DNA of 64,000 nt from CAWUEX02 sp963921305 (GTDB taxonomy: Bacteria; Pseudomonadota; Alphaproteobacteria; Rhodospirillales; Rhodospirillaceae). The position numbers and the translations under genes were made by a program. Within the stretch, counting starts at the first letter, position 1; every line of letters begins with the position of its first letter. This document shows positions 1 through 8,171 of the stretch, in pieces. The DNA lies in the NCBI GenBank assembly GCA_963921305.4, contig CAWUEX030000002.1:682001-746000 (forward strand), read 5' to 3'. The notes beneath the pieces are model-generated. The model was not told the origin of the DNA and ran no database searches. It saw nothing but the letters and a program-made list of their open reading frames with translations.

Positions 1-368
1 GCCGCAACGGCCTGAAAGTGGTGCAGCTCACCTCGCCGGAAAGCCAGCCGCGCTTCTACGGCTTTAGCCCCGACCCTAAGCCGGAGCTGATCGCGTGGTA
101 TGAAACGAAGTGGCCCGCGACGGCACTGTCAAAAGGACTAGACCGCGACCGCGGGGTCGATGAAACCGGCCATCAGATGGCGGTTTTCGGCCGCCTCGGC
201 TCACGGCCCTTCACCTTGGAAGAGCAGCAGAAACTCTATCTGAATAAAGATGGATCGCCGTGGTACGTCAACGACGAGATTGACATTGATGCCTTCACGC
301 CCGGCCAGCCACCGGCCAGGCTTCCGGACCTGCCGCAACAGCAGGCCCAGACACCGGAGACCCGTTAG
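1..368 (+). CDS. C-terminal part of an unidentified protein (5' end outside window)
   Basis: An open frame enters from the left edge and ends with TAG at 366-368. At least 120 residues are visible. I do not recognise the family. The visible part is soluble, rich in charged and aromatic residues, and ends in a Pro/Gln-rich tail (PPARLPDLPQQQ). A GTG at 18 is in frame, but codons upstream of it are also open, so the true start is probably outside the window. It is convergent with gdhA and the two stop codons overlap by 3 bases, so neither gene has room for its own terminator between them. Confidence 0.6.
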   Translation, partial: RNGLKVVQLTSPESQPRFYGFSPDPKPELIAWYETKWPATALSKGLDRDRGVDETGHQMAVFGRLGSRPFTLEEQQKLYLNKDGSPWYVNDEIDIDAFTPGQPPARLPDLPQQQAQTPETR

Positions 369-1714
369 ACGACGCCGAACGCCATCATCGCGTCGGCGAC
401 TTTGACAAAGCCGGCGATATTCGCCCCTTTGACATAGTTGACGTGATCATCGCTTTCGCGGCCGTACTCGGCACAGCGGTCGTGAATGCCCTCCATGATG
501 TCACGGAGTAACTTGTTCACTTCGTCCTGTGTCCACGAGAGGCGCGCCGAGTTTTGACTCATCTCAAGACCAGACACGGCCACACCGCCCGCATTGGCGG
601 CTTTGCTCGGGGCGTAAAGAATCTTCGCCTCCTTGAAGGCGTGGATGCCATCCAGCACGGTCGGCATGTTCGCACCCTCAGACACGGCCATGCAGCCGTT
701 TCCGATCAGCGTCTTCGCATCCTCAGCGGAGATTTCGTTTTGCGTGGCACACGGTAAGGCGATGTCACAGGGAATGCCCCACGGCGTTTTGCCCTTGATG
801 AAATCAGCCTTGAATTCATCAGCGTATTCTTCGATGCGTCCACGGCGATTGAACTTAAGATCCTTGATCCAAGCCAGCTTGTCTGCGTCGATGCCACCCT
901 TGTCGTGAATTGAACCGCCACTGTCCGACAACGAAATCACCTTACCGCCCAACTGAGTGACTTTTTCAGCGGCATAGACGGCCACGTTGCCCGAACCGGA
1001 AATCACCACCGACTTGCCTTCGATGGCGTCTTTCTTTTGCTTCAGCATGTCCTCAAGGAAATACACCGTGCCGTAGCCGGTGGCTTCGCTGCGGGCCAGA
1101 CTGCCGCCGTATTCAAGGCCCTTGCCGGTCAGCACGCCCTCAAAGGTGTTGGTCAGGCGTTTGTATTGACCGAACATGTAACCGATTTCCCGCGCGCCGA
1201 CACCAATATCTCCGGCGGGGACGTCCTTCGAGGGGCCAATATGACGATGCAGCTCGGAGATGAACGACTGACAGAAGCGCATCACCTCGTCGGCCGACTT
1301 GCCCTTGGGATTGAAATCAGCACCGCCCTTGCCGCCGCCCATGGCCAGTCCCGTCAGACTGTTCTTAAAGGTTTGCTCGAAGGCGAGAAACTTCAGGATG
1401 GACAGATTGACGCTCGGATGAAAACGGATACCCCCCTTGTAGGGCCCGATGGCGTTGTTGTTTTGCACCCGGTAGCCCCGGTTGACCCGGATGTTGCCTT
1501 CGTCGTCCTGCCACGTGACACGAAAGATGACGATGCGGTCCGGTTCGGCGATGCGCCGCATGATCTCCCACTTTTGGTACTTAGGCTTGTCTTCAATGTA
1601 AGGAAGGACATCTGATGCGACCTCGCAAACCGCTTGCTGAAATTCGTCTTCGCCGGGGTTCCGTTTACTGAGTCCATCCATGAACTCGTCAAGTGTGGGC
1701 GCGGAGTCAGTCAT
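365..1714 (-). CDS. gdhA: NADP-specific glutamate dehydrogenase
   Basis: Catalyses reductive amination of 2-oxoglutarate with ammonium to L-glutamate, the low-affinity ammonium assimilation route, in the cytoplasm. The 449-residue length matches the classical hexameric bacterial GdhA. The dimerisation/substrate domain carries the GGGKGG motif with the catalytic lysine near residue 130, followed by PSKDVPAGDIGVG. The nucleotide domain shows SGSGNVAVYAAEK, then an Asp-Ser-Gly pair typical of NADP-dependent forms. I chose the ATG at 1714 over the in-frame start at 1729 because GGAGG lies about 7 bases before it. It stands alone, convergent with the gene at the left edge. Identification is firm; NADP specificity is inferred from family resemblance. 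Confidence 0.95.
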   Translation of the reverse strand: MTDSAPTLDEFMDGLSKRNPGEDEFQQAVCEVASDVLPYIEDKPKYQKWEIMRRIAEPDRIVIFRVTWQDDEGNIRVNRGYRVQNNNAIGPYKGGIRFHPSVNLSILKFLAFEQTFKNSLTGLAMGGGKGGADFNPKGKSADEVMRFCQSFISELHRHIGPSKDVPAGDIGVGAREIGYMFGQYKRLTNTFEGVLTGKGLEYGGSLARSEATGYGTVYFLEDMLKQKKDAIEGKSVVISGSGNVAVYAAEKVTQLGGKVISLSDSGGSIHDKGGIDADKLAWIKDLKFNRRGRIEEYADEFKADFIKGKTPWGIPCDIALPCATQNEISAEDAKTLIGNGCMAVSEGANMPTVLDGIHAFKEAKILYAPSKAANAGGVAVSGLEMSQNSARLSWTQDEVNKLLRDIMEGIHDRCAEYGRESDDHVNYVKGANIAGFVKVADAMMAFGVV

Positions 1715-1790
1715 GAGTCCTCCAGGCAAAGGGGATTAAATGGGCAACGAGATGACAGCGGACAGTGCACGAATGGCACTAAAGACGGGC

Positions 1791-3131
1791 CTAGAGGGAT
1801 GGAATAGCGTTTTGCAGATTCTGCACGGCCGCCAGAAAAGCACGCGGGTCATACTCCTCGTCCTTTTCGATCGCGGTGAAGCACTCCTCGAGCACACCAC
1901 TAAGCTCAATGTATTTGGCCCGGCTGATCATGCCGTCGTCAACCATGGTTTGCAGAAGGGCGGATGCCGCCATGGTGGCTTGTTCAGCGCCGGCGTAATC
2001 GACATATTCGCCGCTGAGTCCCATTTCGATCAGACCACCCGTCAGAGCGGAAATGTCCGCACCCGTGAAGCTGTGGCTGGCCAGCATGCCGATGGCCCCT
2101 TCCATGGCATCTTTGAGGTCCCGCGCCGCGGCGATGGTAGCGTCGTACCCCTCCAGCGCAGCTTGGTGCAAGCGCTTGGACTTATCGCTGACATCAGCCG
2201 CCATGCCGCTGTCAATCCGGTCAAGAATGACCCGCATCATGATCAAGTTGGCATCGAAAATGCGCGGAACGCCCGGCCCAATGCCATGGCTGTCCCGCGG
2301 CGCCCAGCGAATATTGGACATGGGGTGATGACAGGCATGACAATCGAAGAACACCAGTTCCGGAAAAATGCCGTCAGTGTTGCGGTTGGGATCCAGCATC
2401 GCTTCCAGCAATGAGTCGACCGCGACGGCCTGGCCCACGGCCCACACTTGAATGCTGGCGATATTACCTTTACGGGCACGGTAATCCTCATCGACGACAA
2501 AGTGCGCCGGCTGGGTCCACGTGTAGGTGTCCAGTTCAAAGCCCATGCGGGGGTGACCCGCGCCCATAATACGGTGAGTCACGAAGCGGTCTTTGGTTCC
2601 GAAATGACAGGACAGACAAAGCCGCGCCCGGGCTTCGGGGTCTTCCGTGGGATACAAACCGGCGCGCAGATTGGCCTGATGGTCGGCGGCGCCAGAGATA
2701 TGCTGACCCAGCCAGTCGACGGCACCACCGTGGCACGCCTCACAGCCGACTCCATCGGAAATTTGGAAGCCTTTGGCGCGGCGTTCCGGGGCGACGTTGT
2801 CGGCGTGGCAATCCAAACACAGGGGCTCTTCCTCCGCACGGCCGAGACCGAGGTTGCGGGCGATGCGCTGGGATTCGTCAGTCAAAAGGGTTTTGTATGC
2901 GCCCGAATGTGGGTCTTCTTCCTCCCACAAAATGAACTCGTTCTGCACCACGGTGGACTCGGTCCAGGGTTCAAGGGCGCCGTGGCAGCTTGAGCCGGCG
3001 CAAGACGAGACACCCAGATGTGTAGCATCGGAGGTGAATGGAATTTCGTATGACTGCTGAGCGTGCGAAGATGCAATCGAGAGAGTAAAACCAACACTCA
3101 CACTGCAAAGAAAAGATACAACATGCCGCAC
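1791..3131 (-). CDS. Exported pentaheme cytochrome c (cytochrome c554-like family)
   Basis: A 446-residue periplasmic electron-transfer protein. The first 25 residues are a Sec signal peptide ending near SHAQQ. Five covalent heme sites are visible: CAGSSCH at residues 44-50 (spacing CX4CH), CLDCH at 105, CEACH at 130, CLSCH at 172 and CHACH at 264. Further histidines between them can serve as distal ligands. The C-terminal 180 residues have no heme motif and look helical. The set fits the broad multiheme cytochrome family that includes cytochrome c554; the redox partner cannot be read from sequence. Start is GTG, with a GGGGG tract 9 bases upstream. It follows the secreted protein gene by 13 bases, so the two are probably one transcript. 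Confidence 0.8.
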   Translation of the reverse strand: MRHVVSFLCSVSVGFTLSIASSHAQQSYEIPFTSDATHLGVSSCAGSSCHGALEPWTESTVVQNEFILWEEEDPHSGAYKTLLTDESQRIARNLGLGRAEEEPLCLDCHADNVAPERRAKGFQISDGVGCEACHGGAVDWLGQHISGAADHQANLRAGLYPTEDPEARARLCLSCHFGTKDRFVTHRIMGAGHPRMGFELDTYTWTQPAHFVVDEDYRARKGNIASIQVWAVGQAVAVDSLLEAMLDPNRNTDGIFPELVFFDCHACHHPMSNIRWAPRDSHGIGPGVPRIFDANLIMMRVILDRIDSGMAADVSDKSKRLHQAALEGYDATIAAARDLKDAMEGAIGMLASHSFTGADISALTGGLIEMGLSGEYVDYAGAEQATMAASALLQTMVDDGMISRAKYIELSGVLEECFTAIEKDEEYDPRAFLAAVQNLQNAIPSL

Positions 3132-3144
3132 AACGTGGTGCCCC

Positions 3145-3933
3145 CTATTTCGTCCGTTTCGGCTCGATAACGTTCACCTGCATGCTGGCAACCGGTTCGA
3201 ACCGCGAGTCCCCGCTATAAAAGTATACGTGATGCGTACCCGGGGAAACCGTTTCGCTGGTCTGAAGTTTCATTTGGAAGGAACCGTCTTCTTGCTTAAC
3301 CAGAACTCCATCCACTCCAGACGACCCTCCCACGATCTGCAGTGTGTCCACATGCGTTATCGCACCCTCGGGTAGAGCAATCGCGCGTTGAGAGCCCACG
3401 ATAATCTCAACGGTGTCTACGGTTTCGGCTCGAAGATGGTCCACCAGTTCCGCCCATGCATCCGGCGCTTCAATAATCTGATCGAGAGTTTCAAACGAAA
3501 GAGTGGACGACTCCTTAAGGCGGCGTTTGAAAAATGTCGCCAACACGGCGTTGGGGTCAGGTCCAGCAACCGATGATCCGTCCGCCAACACTGCGCCAAC
3601 TTGGCCTGGGAAGTTGTGCACCGTGAGCGAAGCCTCAAGTGGAGTCGCGCCCAACGCCTCCGATAGTCGATTGGCATCGACGATGTGGCGGGCCCACGTG
3701 AGGTCAGCTCCGCCCGCGCCGTCTGCGCCGCGCACAACCAGTCCCCCGCACGGTCCTGGAGCGAGCTGCACACCCACCCCTGTGCCTGGCTGCAAACGGG
3801 AGACGGCGTCGGACCGCAACGCGATGGCGTTTAACACCGAAGCGGCATTGGCTGGCGCAGAGCATTCGCCAGCGTGGGTAACACCACTAGTGCACAGCGT
3901 TATTGCTGCAATGATGCGCCGCAATGCCATCAT
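3145..3933 (-). CDS. Secreted protein of unknown function, cotranscribed with the multiheme cytochrome
   Basis: Encodes 262 residues with a clear Sec signal peptide (hydrophobic stretch AAITLCTSGVTHA, cleavage near residue 21). After it come a cysteine-containing region (two Cys around residues 24 and 62) and a helical middle. The C-terminal ~80 residues alternate like beta strands (HHVYFYSGDSRFEPV), suggesting an Ig-like or other beta-sandwich fold. I do not recognise the family. The stop lies 13 bases before the cytochrome start, so it may be a periplasmic or surface partner of that cytochrome. Two adjacent ATG codons open the frame; either may be used. Confidence 0.6.
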   Translation of the reverse strand: MMALRRIIAAITLCTSGVTHAGECSAPANAASVLNAIALRSDAVSRLQPGTGVGVQLAPGPCGGLVVRGADGAGGADLTWARHIVDANRLSEALGATPLEASLTVHNFPGQVGAVLADGSSVAGPDPNAVLATFFKRRLKESSTLSFETLDQIIEAPDAWAELVDHLRAETVDTVEIIVGSQRAIALPEGAITHVDTLQIVGGSSGVDGVLVKQEDGSFQMKLQTSETVSPGTHHVYFYSGDSRFEPVASMQVNVIEPKRTK

Positions 3934-4088
3934 TCAGGCTTCCCGATCCCCGCCAAAGGTGTTGCCTGCATGCTCAAAGCCCCACTGGCTCTCTAGAGCA
4001 CACTGCACTGCCCAAGTTTAGCAGTCTGGAACGAATGCGGAAGAGCAGGATGATGGATGTAGAACGCCGCACAAACCCGGCTAGAACG

Positions 4089-5309
4089 TCATTCCGCTGC
4101 TTGCTTGAGTTTGCGGTCACCGTCGACCTTGGGATCCCCGGTCGGCAGACCAAAGATAAACTTACCGCTGCGTTGCAGACCAGCCTCCCAGTGCAACGCT
4201 GAGTGTGTCGACATGGTGCGCACGTCGCGGTAGAGGCGTTGAACCGGATTGCGGCCGGTTTGTGCACTCACCCCCATCATCCGCGACAAGCGATCAGCGG
4301 ATGAGTGGGCCAGCCGCCCGGCCATGACGAGGTCACGGTAGGCCTTCAGCTTCAGTTCGGGTGAGATGCTCTCACCGTTCATTCCCAAAGCATGAAGCTG
4401 ATCGCACAAGGTGTCGATCAAAAGGTCGGCGGTTTCGAGCTCGGCCAAGGACTCAGCCACATGCACCTGAACGGCCGGCTGATCGATGATGGTTTCACCC
4501 ATCATCGCGCCGACGCGAGTCAACGTCTGATCAATGTATTCGTTGTAGGCGCCGCGTGCCGCGCCAAGGATGGGGCCGGCCAGCAACGTGATGAAATAGC
4601 TGTGAAACTCGACGCCATATAAGTAGTAGTCGTGCAACTTGGCACCCGGAGGATTATCGGACATTTCTGAGATGGCGAGCGTGCGATGTGCAGGCACAAA
4701 CAGATTCTCGACTTTGATATCCTTCGATCCCGTTCCGCGCAGGCCCTCTGATTGCCAGGTATCTAAGATTTCAAAATCACCTTTTTTCAAAACGATCCAA
4801 AGGTCGTTGAACGACGCGGTTGAATTGGGAAGCTTTGCGCCAACCAGCATGGCGTCGGCGTGATCGACACCGCTGGCGAACTTGTAACGACCACTGACGT
4901 GATAGCCGCCGTCCGTGGGCGTCGCCAAACCGCCGCCCGCGAAGCCGGTCGAAATAATCGCGTCGGGGCAGTCTCCCCAAACATCCTCTTGGGCCTCTTC
5001 GGTGAAACGCCCGAACAGGAAGGTGTGTGTGAACACGACGGAGGACGCCCAGCCGGTTGAACCGCAGGCTTGGCCGAGCGTGCGCGACACATCGACGTGT
5101 GTGCCCCAGGGCATCTCGTAGCCGCCGTATTTCTTTGGAGTGAACAGCTTATGCAGGCCAGCCGCCCGCAAATCCGCAACGGTCTCGTCGGGCAACTGCC
5201 GCAAGTCCTCGGTCGCCTCGGCCCGCTGCCGCAGAACCGGCAACAACGCTCTGGCCGCGTCGACAACCTCGGCCCGGGTAGGCACTGATAATGATGTCCG
5301 CGCTGACAT
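4089..5309 (-). CDS. Flavin-dependent oxygenase of the acyl-CoA dehydrogenase fold (HsaA/DszC-like)
   Basis: A 406-residue protein of the class D flavin monooxygenase group, which uses reduced flavin from a separate reductase to hydroxylate aromatic or other small substrates. It shows the N-terminal helical half (DLRAAGLHKLFTPKKYGGYE), the middle beta domain (GGYHVSGRYKFASGVDHAD, as in acyl-CoA dehydrogenases) and the four-helix C-terminal bundle. The acyl-CoA dehydrogenase catalytic Glu is not apparent, which favours the monooxygenase branch. It is transcribed away from the hydrolase at 5480, sharing a 170-base promoter region. No flavin reductase gene is adjacent. The substrate is unknown; a catabolic role is inferred from the neighbours. 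Confidence 0.8.
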   Translation of the reverse strand: MSARTSLSVPTRAEVVDAARALLPVLRQRAEATEDLRQLPDETVADLRAAGLHKLFTPKKYGGYEMPWGTHVDVSRTLGQACGSTGWASSVVFTHTFLFGRFTEEAQEDVWGDCPDAIISTGFAGGGLATPTDGGYHVSGRYKFASGVDHADAMLVGAKLPNSTASFNDLWIVLKKGDFEILDTWQSEGLRGTGSKDIKVENLFVPAHRTLAISEMSDNPPGAKLHDYYLYGVEFHSYFITLLAGPILGAARGAYNEYIDQTLTRVGAMMGETIIDQPAVQVHVAESLAELETADLLIDTLCDQLHALGMNGESISPELKLKAYRDLVMAGRLAHSSADRLSRMMGVSAQTGRNPVQRLYRDVRTMSTHSALHWEAGLQRSGKFIFGLPTGDPKVDGDRKLKQAAE

Positions 5310-5479
5310 GAAATCCCCCTTCAGCGATCTAACCTCTCACCAGTGAGACTAAAAAGCCTGCTGACGCCGAGTCTTAAGCAATTTGAATTCAATCCACAGT
5401 TCGGTCATAGAAAAGGCATGCGAATTTGGGTCACCGAGTAGAGTATCGATCTTACCTCTGGGACATGGAGACGAATGGC

Positions 5480-6283
5480 ATGACAAATCCCTCCGTGCGG
5501 AAAGGCTACGCTGACGGCCAATTTGGGCAAGTTCATTACCGCGTCGCAGGCATACAGACCGACCGCACACCTTTGCTGCTGCTGCACCCAAGCCCGTTGT
5601 CAGGTCTGGTGTGGGACAGGTTTATGCCCGCCATGGCCGAAGACCGCCTCGTGGTCGCTCCGGATACGCCAGGCTTTGGTGAAAGCGCGCCGCCTCAGTC
5701 TGAGCCGGAGATCGAAGACTACGCTGCTGCCATGGTGGCCTTTGCGGCTCAGATGAACCTCTCGAAAGTTGATGTCATGGGGTACCACACGGGTTCGCTG
5801 ACGGCCGTGGAACTTGCGGCCCGGCATCCTGACTTGGTGGATAAGATTGTAATGATTTCAGCGACGGTGTTCACGGAACAGGAACGGGACGCCTTTCGCA
5901 AACAATACGCCACTCAAACCATCGATGAGAAAGGCGCTGAACTCTCAACCCGTTGGGAGTGGATCAAAAGCTTTTGGCGGGACGACCCCGATCCGGCGAA
6001 GCGCTGGGAGGTTTTCCTTGAAGGCCAGCGCCATCACACCGTGTCACACTGGGGGCACCGTGCCGCGTTCAACTACGACATGGAAGGCGCGTTGCGCACT
6101 GCAACCAAACCCATCTTGATCCTAAACCCGGAAGACGATCTGTGGGAGTACACGCCCCGGGCTGCACCATTGCTTCAAAACGGCCGTGTGCATGATTTGC
6201 CTGGATGGACCCACGGGTTTCTTGACGCGCATACCGCTGCAGTGGCCAAACTTGTTCGCACCTTCTTAGATAGCGAAGACTAA
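5480..6283 (+). CDS. Alpha/beta hydrolase with His in the nucleophile elbow
   Basis: A 267-residue alpha/beta-fold protein. The fold is shown by LLLLHPSPLSG (oxyanion loop, residues 32-42), APDTPGFGES (60-69), the nucleophile elbow MGYHTGS at 100-106, an acid region ILNPEDDLWEY and a late histidine in GWTHGFLDAH. The usual Gly-x-Ser-x-Gly is replaced by Gly-Tyr-His-Thr-Gly, so the serine position holds His103. Start ATG 5480 is preferred because GGAGA stands 8 bases upstream; earlier in-frame codons lack a ribosome site. It heads a run with the genes at 6296 and 7087. The context resembles ring-cleavage pathways in which a hydrolase follows an oxygenase, but the chemistry is uncertain. Confidence 0.8.
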   Translation: MTNPSVRKGYADGQFGQVHYRVAGIQTDRTPLLLLHPSPLSGLVWDRFMPAMAEDRLVVAPDTPGFGESAPPQSEPEIEDYAAAMVAFAAQMNLSKVDVMGYHTGSLTAVELAARHPDLVDKIVMISATVFTEQERDAFRKQYATQTIDEKGAELSTRWEWIKSFWRDDPDPAKRWEVFLEGQRHHTVSHWGHRAAFNYDMEGALRTATKPILILNPEDDLWEYTPRAAPLLQNGRVHDLPGWTHGFLDAHTAAVAKLVRTFLDSED

Positions 6284-6295
6284 GGGAACGTCACC

Positions 6296-6988
6296 ATGCG
6301 CCATCGCAGCTACAGCGGCAAAGTGCTTTACATGACGGACGGCCAAGGCGAGATGGGCCGCGAAATGTTTTACGTCACCATTCAGCCCGATGGCACGCGA
6401 ACAATGCGCGCGACCTGTGAAATGGATGACGATCGGCTTCTGCGCGACTGTATCTTGACGGTCGATGCGGACTGGTACCCGGTCGACGCTTTTGTGCGCC
6501 TGAGTATCGAAGAGAAGCTGGCCGGCAGCACGTGGTTCAACTTCGGCACGCATACTGCAGAGTGCGAGGGCGTTACCGCTTCAGAGGGACGGTTCAACCA
6601 ACGCTTCGAGTCCGACAAACGCATCCGCACGTTTGGCGCGCATCCCGTTCACGGCGATGCCTGGGGATTGGCGCGCTGGCGGCGCGATAAAGATAAATCT
6701 CCCGAGGAGCTGGGCATCGGGTTCTCCTCGTCCCACATGCCGAATGGGGGCTCTGGTCCAAAGCTGGAACCATCGGATCATTCGATGACCCGCCATGCCT
6801 ATGTCGGCCCGGAGGAGGTCACGGTGCCCGCCGGCACGTTCCAGACCGAACACTTTCAGTTCTTGGTTCGTGACTATCCGCCGATCGATATCTGGGCCAT
6901 CGGTAAGGACTGCGTGCCAGCGCGGCTGCGGTGGGACCTGCTCGAACAAACGTACGAGCTTGTCGAGCTGACAGGCGACGTCCAATAA
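6296..6988 (+). CDS. Conserved-looking cytoplasmic protein, function unknown
   Basis: Encodes 230 residues without signal peptide or membrane segment. The sequence alternates hydrophobic and polar residues throughout, as in an all-beta (lipocalin-like or beta-clam) fold, with Trp- and His-rich stretches such as HPVHGDAWGLARWRR. I cannot assign a family. It starts 12 bases after the hydrolase stop, with GGGA at a suitable distance from the ATG, so it is translated from the same message. Its position between a hydrolase and an amidohydrolase suggests a substrate-binding or enzymatic role in the same catabolic pathway; this is inference from context only. Confidence 0.6.
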   Translation: MRHRSYSGKVLYMTDGQGEMGREMFYVTIQPDGTRTMRATCEMDDDRLLRDCILTVDADWYPVDAFVRLSIEEKLAGSTWFNFGTHTAECEGVTASEGRFNQRFESDKRIRTFGAHPVHGDAWGLARWRRDKDKSPEELGIGFSSSHMPNGGSGPKLEPSDHSMTRHAYVGPEEVTVPAGTFQTEHFQFLVRDYPPIDIWAIGKDCVPARLRWDLLEQTYELVELTGDVQ

Positions 6989-7086
6989 ACAACGGCACTA
7001 AGCGAGGTTCTTTCCTCCGCAGGCAGACAAGTTAGAATGGGCTCAACGAGTGCGCTGCTGCGGCACAAAGAATGGAGATGAATGCC

Positions 7087-8145
7087 ATGCCGGTGATTGA
7101 CGCGGACACTCACGTGATCGAATGCGAGCAGACGTGGGCCTATTTCGAGAAGGCGGACGCCGCCTTGATGCCCAAAGTCGTGACATCCTCAGAACCCGTG
7201 ACACACAAGCGGGAGTCCCCCATGGCGGGACGCGAATTTTGGCTGGTCGATGGACGGATGTACATGAAAGGCGGGCAACAGTCAGACCGCTACCCGGCCG
7301 GCACGCGCGACCTTACCGATGCCGACGCCCGCATCGCCGAGATGGATAAGCTTGGTGTCGACACTCAGGTTCTTATTCCCAGCTTCTTTCTGGGATCGAT
7401 CATCCACAGCGCCGATACGGAATTGGCGGTGGCCAAGAGTTACAACCGGTGGATGGCGGATGTATGTCACAGCCGCAGCAGCCGGCTGCGGTGGCTGGCC
7501 GTGCCGTCGCTTAAAAACATCGAGGCCAGTTGTGCAATGCTGAAAGAGGCGCGGGATAACGGCGCCTGTGGTGTCATGCTGCGGGGTTATGAGGGCAACA
7601 CGACCATTGATGAACCCTACCTCGACCCGCTTTATAAAACGGCGGCGGACTTGGATTTAGCTATTGGTCTGCATATCGGCAATGGCAGCCCGAGTTTTGA
7701 CGAGGTCAAAAACACGTCCGGAAAGAAGGGCAACATTGTTGCTTTCATCATGCCCATGGTGATCGCGTTCAACGCCGTGATGATGAGTGACATCCCGAAG
7801 CGCTACCCCAAGCTCCGGTTTGGATTTCTGGAAGGCGGATCAATGTGGCTGCCATTCGTTCTCAACAAAGCCAACCGGTTCGCGGACACCTACGGCCTGA
7901 AGAAAAACACCGAGTCCGCGCTTGCCGATGCGCGGCTCTATGTGACGTGTGAAGCCCATGAAGACTTGCCGGAAATCCTGAAGTGGGCCGGACCTGACAA
8001 TCTGGTGGTGGGATCTGACTACGGACACGCGGACACGTCGACTGAACTGGAGGCCCACCGGCTGATTATGGAGCGCACTGATCTGCCAGCAGGCGCGGCT
8101 CAACGCATGGTGAGCGACAATGCGCAAGCCCTATATGGGCTCTAG
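7087..8145 (+). CDS. Amidohydrolase-2 family metal-dependent hydrolase/decarboxylase
   Basis: A 352-residue TIM-barrel enzyme of the amidohydrolase-2 (ACMSD-like) family, which hydrolyses or decarboxylates aromatic acids and related compounds. Metal-site elements are visible: IDADTHVIE at the N-terminus (D-x-D-x-H), LHIGNG near residue 192, and GSDYGHAD near residue 306 with the catalytic Asp. The ATG at 7087 is favoured because GGAG lies 9 bases before it; the ATG at 7072 is an alternative. It lies 98 bases after the preceding gene and may belong to the same operon. Together with the oxygenase and hydrolase it makes a plausible degradation locus, with substrate unknown. Confidence 0.85.
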   Translation: MPVIDADTHVIECEQTWAYFEKADAALMPKVVTSSEPVTHKRESPMAGREFWLVDGRMYMKGGQQSDRYPAGTRDLTDADARIAEMDKLGVDTQVLIPSFFLGSIIHSADTELAVAKSYNRWMADVCHSRSSRLRWLAVPSLKNIEASCAMLKEARDNGACGVMLRGYEGNTTIDEPYLDPLYKTAADLDLAIGLHIGNGSPSFDEVKNTSGKKGNIVAFIMPMVIAFNAVMMSDIPKRYPKLRFGFLEGGSMWLPFVLNKANRFADTYGLKKNTESALADARLYVTCEAHEDLPEILKWAGPDNLVVGSDYGHADTSTELEAHRLIMERTDLPAGAAQRMVSDNAQALYGL

Positions 8146-8171
8146 CCGCAGCGCATCCCGTTAGCTTCTCC

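Noticed and set aside
3190..3210. GGTTCGAACC T-loop-like sequence, also near 23450
   Set aside because: No acceptor or anticodon stems around either; both lie inside coding sequence.
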